This document shows positions 56,735-64,000 of a stretch of 64,000 bases of DNA, piece after piece. A program made the position numbers and the translations under genes. Under the pieces are notes generated by a model. That model was given only the letters and a program-made list of their open reading frames with translations, ran no database searches and was not told the DNA's origin. The stretch's first letter is position 1; the number at the start of each line of letters is the position of its first letter. Source of the DNA: Lumnitzera littorea (lineage: Eukaryota; Streptophyta; Magnoliopsida; Myrtales; Combretaceae); NCBI GenBank assembly GCA_024138015.1, contig JAMXBB010000011.1:38569893-38633892 (forward strand). The letters run 5' to 3'.

Positions 56735-58649
56735 TATTTTAATCATATATATACAATTCATACATAAACCATAAGAAAAAAAAAAAAAAAGAAATGGAAA
56801 GAATTACGTTAAGCAGTCAGGCTGGTTTCATGGAAAAGAGCAAGCGGAGAAAGCAAACTTGCCTTCTTAATAACAACAATTTCTCATCTTAGATTAAAAA
56901 TGTAAGTTATCAACACAAAAGTTCCTTTTTCTTGTCTCTAAAAAAGAAATGGTCAAATTTTGAATATAGAATAGGATTTCGATTTTCGACCGCCTTCTAT
57001 TTCCGGGCAGAAAAAAATTCCAATAATTTAAAAACTTGCGACTTTGAGAAAGAGACGTGCTTCAATTGGGATGGTTTTTTATTTTTTTTTTCAAGGAATT
57101 AGGTTTTATTTACTCTCCACCGTCCCAAACACGGTAACCGTTCCTAGTTTTTTCTTGTTTCTTTCTTTATTTTTTTCTCACTACTATTTTCATTCACACT
57201 GATTTATAACGGATAAGCTACCCAAGTACAGACATGCTTAAGAATCTTGCATGCTTAGGCATGGCATGCTTGGGCTTAAACACGTGCGCACTGGTACGAC
57301 AAGTACGATGAAATTCGTGGTAGTCCACAAGTGAGTACGTATGTATGCGAATTGACATACGAGGCTTGTTAATTTTCAAATAGTTTTTAGTTATTTTTCC
57401 TTCTTTTTTTTCCATTTTAACAATTTGTTTGTTTTATCATATTAAGATAATTTTATACCATTCTTGTTTTAACAAATCTCAGGCTAATTTTCCTTTTTTA
57501 TCCAACATTTTTAAGTTAACTTTTAACTAGCTTTCCTTCTTTCTTATGAACGCAACCAGTCTTACTCCACCGGCAAACTATTCATTCTTCTTTAAAGAAG
57601 GCTTGTTTCTTATTAACACAATGTTGACGGGGAAACTCATCAATATCACGAAAATAATAGTGAATCGCATGTTGCACATACTGGCAAGGAGGGATTCTAA
57701 CTTAGCTAAGGCGAGCTCATTTCCTTGGGGTAAAAAACAAAAAAAAACAATAATAATAATAATAAAATTGCTCTAAAAACAACCTCACTACTGTTGCGGC
57801 TCCGAATAAAGTACGTATCTAGGTCCGACCCACATCGCCTTTCAACAGTTAAACGGTGAAAAAGAATACATCCATATAAGGATGAAAGCACCGGTATTCT
57901 GAATCCAAGATGTAGTCGAGCTCGACTGAGATCCAGTGCTAGTTTAACCCTCGAAACCTATGTTGAACTTAGAGAATCATGTTTTGGAACGGTGCCCCGA
58001 GAACGAGCATGAGAGGTGGAAACAAGCAACTCCTGACTTTTACCACAATCCTAAGATTGACCAAATGAAAGCAATGTCTGGGGAGAATGTTTATTGCCAG
58101 AAGAACTACTACGAGAAATCCTTTTATGGATGTGTGCTAAACAATAAACAATAATGTATTTACGAATAAATAGTGCATGACAAGCCAAGCCTCAGGTTAT
58201 ATGGAGTACAATATAGGGAAAAGTAGACCTAGGGTCAAGCCGGAACCACCAGGCCATAGTTCAACATTTCGTTGAAGTGTGACTAGCCTACCTAGGACCT
58301 GTTCAAGTCGTTTCAAGAGCACAATAATTCTCATACGCTAGTTTTTAGGCTTATGAACTAGATCTCTAATAATTTTTTCTTTTTTTTTACGGTTTTCAAT
58401 ATATATATTTATATGTGTAAAATATGTAATTATATTATATGAATATATTATATTACATATGTTAATATGTATGAGCATGTATTTGTGATACTCATGATCT
58501 GAGTGTTAGCTCATTTCTTTCTTTTTTAGATGAAGGTACTTAAATTGAAATTTACAAATTTAATAAATTTGGAGACTTTTACTAAAGTGACCAGGATGGG
58601 AGAGTGATGATTAGGCATGCAATTGCGATAGGAAATTATGAATAACTTA
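56735..58649. other. Non-coding stretch, no gene recognised
   Basis: AT-rich, with pyrimidine runs near 57080-57180. A 64-codon frame at 57960-58154 has no recognisable features. The phrase TAGCTCATTTCTTTCTTTTTTAGATGAAGG at about 58507-58537 resembles the splice-acceptor region seen in the leader of some chromovirus LTRs (weak). Confidence 0.35.
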
Positions 58650-58836
58650 GAAAGTACTCAATGGTAGGAAAATTAAATTGTTGAGTGTTGTTCACAAATT
58701 GAGAAAGTTCTATATAGGTAAATTTTAATTTGTTTAAAAGATTTTTATGAAATAAATTGTAGGTAATTTCCTTTTTTCTTTTCTTTTTTTAAGATTTCTA
58801 GTTGCTTGTTTATGCTTGACATATCATTAGAGGATA
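58650..58836 (+). repeat. Dispersed direct repeat, copy 1 (probable LTR fragment)
   Basis: About 187 bp, similar to 63624-63808 along its length (shared GGAAAATTAAATTGTTGAG, AAATTTTAATTTGTTTAA, TTATTAGAGGATA-like blocks). Flanking sequences differ. It is probably the end part of a degraded 5' LTR of the element whose 3' LTR starts near 62065. Confidence 0.6.
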
Positions 58837-61800
58837 CGAATATGTGTTGATCTATTGCTTCTCAATTCTAGAGCGGTACAGATTTAATGGTATCACACTA
58901 TAGGTGTATGATTTATGGAAATCCTACAAAAATGATCTGTAGAAAGGTGAGATCGCAAATGTGGGTATGTATCGTCTTTACACCATTTGAAAATCACTTT
59001 ATTGTATTTTGTGGATTATTGATACATTTATTCCCATTGTTACTAATTAAAGCTTTGAATTGTATTAGAGACATATTATTCTCATCTTTAGAGATATTAG
59101 GAGGAAGTAGATATATGTGTATATATATACACATCTTTGGAAAAAGCAAAATAGAATGGAGTTATTTAACCTTAATTTGTAGTTATTCCTTTTGCTAAAA
59201 AGTACTATATTTGGAGTTATGTAATTAATTGTTTTGGAGATAACAGATATCCCTAGAACCTATTTTTGGTTGGCAATATGAGAAATAAGAAAATATGTTC
59301 TTAAAATAGTAAGTAGCTATATGACTAAGTTACCTTAAAACATCTAGCCATACTATTCCAAAACGGTTTAATAATGTAAATAATATCAGATAACTCATAA
59401 CTTTTAAGTTATAGATATCTATCTATAAATACACATAAAATCTTAAGTGATTAATAAATAATGAAATAGGAAATAAACCAATGACAAACAATAATATAAA
59501 ATAAAGATAGTCATAAGACCATGTAATTAGAAAGAAATTACAAATAGGCATTAAAACCGATTGATCATAAGAGTAGTAAGAGAATATTTATGAGTAATGA
59601 TATAACATGACAAGTATACACTCATAAATATCTATAAAGTTTCACCCATTAGCAAATTAACAAGATACTTGAACTTAAAACTTGGCAAATAAGAAAGAGA
59701 AAGTAACTAGCAGTTATTCTTAATTAAGTATGAAAAGATAACAAAATACAAGATTAAAATATTAAAAGAAGAAATAGAAAATGACAAATTTAAGTTGTAA
59801 AAAATGAAGAGGTTGATTGTCCACAAAAATATTCAAAATAATTATTAATTTATTTAAAATTAGTTTAAAAAAAAACCATAATAAAATAATTACATTCCTA
59901 ATTCTAAACACTACATTTCCTCTCCTCATAGATAGCAGTGTTATCATACCAAAATAATGACACAATAATTATTAAAATAGTAATACCACTATTAGTAGGA
60001 ATTATTACATATGTTAGAGAGGGAAGAATATCTCACTACCCTTTAATAGTAGAAACAAGCGCAATAATAAAATAATGATAATTGACTAACAATAATAGTA
60101 CTGATATAGTAATACTAACAACAACACCAAAAATGGCAATAATGACAACTATCATGGTGATAACAATAATAATAATGAGGTTCTATCATATAAAATTATC
60201 TTGTTAAAAATTTCCATAGTGAACATTAATGCAATGAGACTTAACAATTATAAAATCCTTAGATAAAAAATTACAATATAGCCCATTTTTAATAAAGAAG
60301 TAGGGGATAGAATATGAATAGCGAGTCTACATTCCATCCTTATCCTAATCCATATCATAGCATGTCTATTAAGTCTTATAAATCATCTTGTCTTGTTTTG
60401 ATGAGTCATTTTGATTCATTCAAGCCATTGGTTGCACCTCTATTGTATTCAATTCAATAAAACTTTAGGACTCACTAACCATGCCTGTATGATAGTTGTT
60501 TTAAGTGGTATGAGTATTAATTCCATAATTTAGAAACTAATAAGAAATAAAAGTAATAAGAAAATAGTTACGAAAAGGAGTTGGGTAAAGAGCTAACAAA
60601 TCAATGAACTAATGATTAAACAAATCAATAAATAAAATTGGTCATTTAAAATAAGGTATTGAGAAAGGACAATAATAAATTATAAGTAATAACAAAACAT
60701 AAGAAAATTGCATTAATCCTTAAAATAATTAAGATAACATATTAACCCTTTGAGATAGAGAATTGCAAGGATAATAAATAAGTTATAATAGTGCAACTTA
60801 GATAGTTATAGTTATAGAGCGAAGATGATGGTCTTAACCTTTTCCTTTTCCGTTGGTTGTTAAAACTCTACATGCTTTGCGTAACCTTAGGACAACTCGA
60901 AAGTGATATTGGTTAAGTATGGTACAAGAGTTATGGTAGAAGTCAATTAAGAGGTTACTAAAAGTAAGAAAAGTTAAAGTCAATTAGTTGATGAAAGCAG
61001 AAGTTTTAGTTATTAGGCATTAGATCTTGTAAGAACTTTGAGGATACCTTAAAAAGTATAAGAACCATAGGTGAGGATCTAATATCTAATTGGTAGAAAG
61101 ACTCAGGGTCTCAAATTTCAAATTAAGGAGTTGCAAAATAAATGAAATAGAGATGACAGAGAAAAGCTTTGTGGATAAAAGTGAATGGACAAAACTTCTT
61201 GATGTTATTTTAGTAGATATTAATTATAACATGGTGTTAATAGGAGAGTAATTCATGCAAACTTACATATTTAAGTTAAGTGGATTAAGGGTCAAGGTGA
61301 TAGAAATACTAGTACGAATGAAGAATGGTTATAGGTAAAATGATCAAAACCTTATAATTTATATATAAATATAACTAGCATTTACTGCAAAAAACAAGGT
61401 AAGGGAGGAACTCAAAGTAATTGTAGATTTTTTACTAGTGATAGGAGATTTTGTGCTTATTACGAAATTATTTATTTTGGGAAATTAATAACAAATATAA
61501 GAATGGATTTATAATAAGATAGATACCCGAATAAGAAAAAGGCAAATCTCAAAGAATAGAAGTGATCAAGTGTGTTAAGATCTAAAGAAGTTGTATAAAG
61601 TAAAGGAAAATCCTATGGAAGTAGTAGGCAAGGAGACTTATAGCAAGCCTATGGAGACTTCGGTAATTTAGTGAGATTGGATTAATTTTAAATAAATGAC
61701 AAAAAGAAAGAGTTTATTTAGCTAAGGAGAATAAGCCACAAATGTGTAACTTAAAGAGAGAGAATTTAGATTGGACTTTGAACGTAGATGAAGTGGAAAG

Positions 61801-62051
61801 TATGAAACATGAAGAAGTATAAATTGAAAGGTAGTACATATCAAGTGTTAATCAGAATAAGCAGAATATGTAATGAGGCAACAAGTAGAATAAAGGTGGT
61901 TAGTAGAATAAGTGGATAGTGAGTTTGTAGAACTTTAAAGGAAAATAGGAATGGAAGTTGAGAAGATCAACTACTAAGTAAATTCAAGTATAGTAGAGTA
62001 ATTAAAATGCAGGATCTAGAGTTGGAAAACTTTTGAAGATGAAAGTTCTTT
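58837..62051. other. AT-rich stretch between LTR-like sequences, no coding recognised
   Basis: Many AATAAT-like runs and no gag or pol motif that I could identify. If the flanking LTR calls are right, this is the remnant interior of a deleted or non-autonomous element. Confidence 0.35.
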
Positions 62052-64000
62052 AAAGGGGGTAACATATAAAACCTCGTAATTATGGTAAAGGAAAGTATTA
62101 TAATAAGGTGACATGAAAATAAATTTATTTAAAATGGGGTTAGTTTTGAAAAAAGAAAATTTAGGAAATCCTACTCTGAAGACCAAGTTATAAATACTTC
62201 ACTTTTCCTTTAAGTCATTTCCTTGCCTCCTTTTGGTTAGAGACATAGTCTCTACAAGAGAACTCTAACAACAAATCAATGAGACCAACATAATAGGTAA
62301 GCTTTGTTTAAGGAATTACATGATTTTTCAATATGAGGAATTGTTCGAATCTTGTGTTATTGTGTAATTATAGAGAAAAGGAGGAGATTCCATAAGGTGA
62401 GTTATGATTTCATATATTCTACATTATGAAAACCTTAGAGTCATGAATTCACAAAAACAAAAAGGAATAGATCTAATGAATTCTAATTTGGTTTCTTATT
62501 CTGGTTGAAGGTTGGTTATGGATTAGCATTAAGAAATCATAGAATGGTCTAAAGGCAAAAGTAAGGTATGTGATTCTTGATTTGGATATGTTGTTTTGTT
62601 ATTTGATCATGAATATAGGAACATACCTGAGTATTCCATGGTAGAAAGTTGCAAAAAAAAAAAAAAAAAGGATCACTTAGGTGAAGATTTGTGGTAATAG
62701 GATGATCTAAGTTGAATCAACGGGTTTTGGAGTATTGAAAATCAAATAAGGTAAGGTGTTTGATGCATAAGAGAATCGTAGGCAACGATTATGGGTATGC
62801 TCTTACCCGTAATCCCCTCTTGTTGTTTCATTGTTGGAGTGTAAAGGGGGATTTTATGGTCATAAAGGTTTATGCCCTCGATTATAGTCATGAACCCTAG
62901 TCATGATCTTGTTCTTTTCCCTTCATTATTTCTTGATCCCTCTGTTCCTAAGTCTTGCTTGAACTGTTCTTAAACACTTTTAAGACATTAAAATAAGTTT
63001 TAAACCCTAGAATAAGTCATTAACAAGACTTATAAACCTTTTAGAATCAACTAAGAAACGGTACGATAGATTTACACAAACTGTAAAGAGTATATTTTCC
63101 ATTATACTTTAGGTTTGATATTGAAAGGAACTATAATTTAGCTGTATTATGCTCAAGATCTAAGTACATGTTTACCATATTTGTTAGGTGTGATTTTTAG
63201 GATTAGAAATATAAATAAACTTAACAAATATTTGGCTATTAGAAATATTAATAATGTGTTTGTTGCTTGTGTATGGCTCGATTTAATGATAGTTTCCTAG
63301 AGGGCACCTCTATTATCTCTCCATGGTGTTGTCCTTAATGGAATTGCTCCTAGATATAATCAGGGTAGATTTAGGGTTACAAGATTGAGATGATGAACCT
63401 ATAATAGTTAGAAAGGTATGGGGATCGTAGATGTTAAAACCCTATTGATAAACATAAGTGTTAAGAAGGAGTAAAGACTGTAGATGATAAACTGTTATTG
63501 GTAGAATTAGTGAGGATTAGGAAAGTGGAGGGACCGTGTGATGGTGAAACCCTTCCAGTAGAGAGTGTGATGTTAGGCTAGTGTCGAGGCTTGAATAGTG
63601 AACCCATGCTTGTAGTTTTGTTTGGAAGTACTTCATGATAGGAAAATTAAATTGTTGAGCATTGTTCACATATTGAGCAAGTTCCATATTGTTAAATTTT
63701 AATTTGTTTAATGGTTTTTTATGAAATAATTTAGAGACTATTTCTTTTTTTTTTTCTTTTTGGAGATTTTTAGTTGCTCGTTTATGTTTAATGTTTTATT
63801 AGAGGATAAGACAAGAGGTAGTAGCTTCTTGAGTCTAAGGCATTATATATGCAGAATACATAATAATATGTATAAATATATTTTAATATAATGTGTATAT
63901 ATATATGTATGTGTGTGTGTGTATAAATATATATATATATGTAAATTGCTAAAAGAAAGGTTCAATTAATGCTTGCCAATTCAAATAAGTTAGGGGCTTG
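62052..64000 (+). mobile_element. Probable 3' LTR of a decayed Ty3 element (runs off the window)
   Basis: A polypurine-like AAAGGGGG (62052-62059) is followed by TATAAAACCTCGTAATT (62065 on), like the TGTAACACCTCGTAATT start of chromovirus LTRs. A TATA box (TTATAAATAC, 62188-62197) follows at the expected distance. Positions 63624-63808 repeat the sequence at 58650-58836. An AT/GT-rich microsatellite lies at about 63890-63942. No LTR end is visible before the window stops. Confidence 0.4.

Noticed and set aside
57960..58154. 64-codon plus-strand frame with charged residues
   Set aside because: No recognisable domain, promoter or splice context; the length is within chance expectation.

Overview
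The window reads as nuclear DNA of a flowering plant, most likely a eudicot. It is strongly AT-rich, has long T/A runs and microsatellites, and carries one split gene with GT-AG introns. Nearly everything else is layered transposable elements. I could not identify the species. I recognise one intact-looking host gene; most of the other ~58 kb is transposon relics or sequence with nothing recognisable.

Layout. 1-3.7 kb: an ~85-bp tandem repeat, a polypurine-like tract, a probable long LTR and a primer-binding-like motif. 3.7-7.2 kb: non-coding sequence, a possible orphan exon, and a 93-bp insert between 22-bp direct repeats. 7,174-12,114 (minus): a four-exon gene for an 855-aa DUF630/DUF632 protein, with a pyrimidine-rich 5' leader and an upstream ORF. 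14.6-26.4 kb: a decayed LINE (minus strand) split by a Ty3/gypsy element (18,302-25,748), which is itself interrupted by a solo LTR (22,046-22,908, TSD CTAGG). 27.7-28.5 kb: a non-autonomous hAT element with a perfect 8-bp TSD, plus an inverted copy of its end. 29,029-34,773: a 2,872-bp block present twice head-to-tail, separated by a single N; this is most likely an assembly artefact. 35,313-38,809: a relic autonomous hAT transposon with remains of BED finger, catalytic and dimerisation regions. 40.6-43.7 kb: a probable solo LTR containing another hAT-like element. 43,831-56,734: a large Tat-like Ty3/gypsy element (minus) with PBS, gag, PR, RT, two RNase H regions, INT, PPT, internal tandem repeats and an extra ORF on the opposite strand with its own TATA box and intron. 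Its integrase is split by a solo LTR (49,967-51,642, TSD TGTGC). 58.6-64 kb: AT-rich sequence with remnants of a third LTR element.

The nesting gives relative ages: LINE, then gypsy element, then solo LTR; and Tat-like element, then its solo LTR. The in-frame stops I checked in the decayed coding regions mostly fall where Trp, Arg or Gln codons are expected. That fits C-to-T decay of methylated, silenced elements. No rRNA, tRNA gene or CRISPR array was seen. I found no clearly new biological system. The best leads are the antisense ORF of the Tat-like element, the inverted duplication of a hAT terminus together with its target site, and the likely false duplication at the N.
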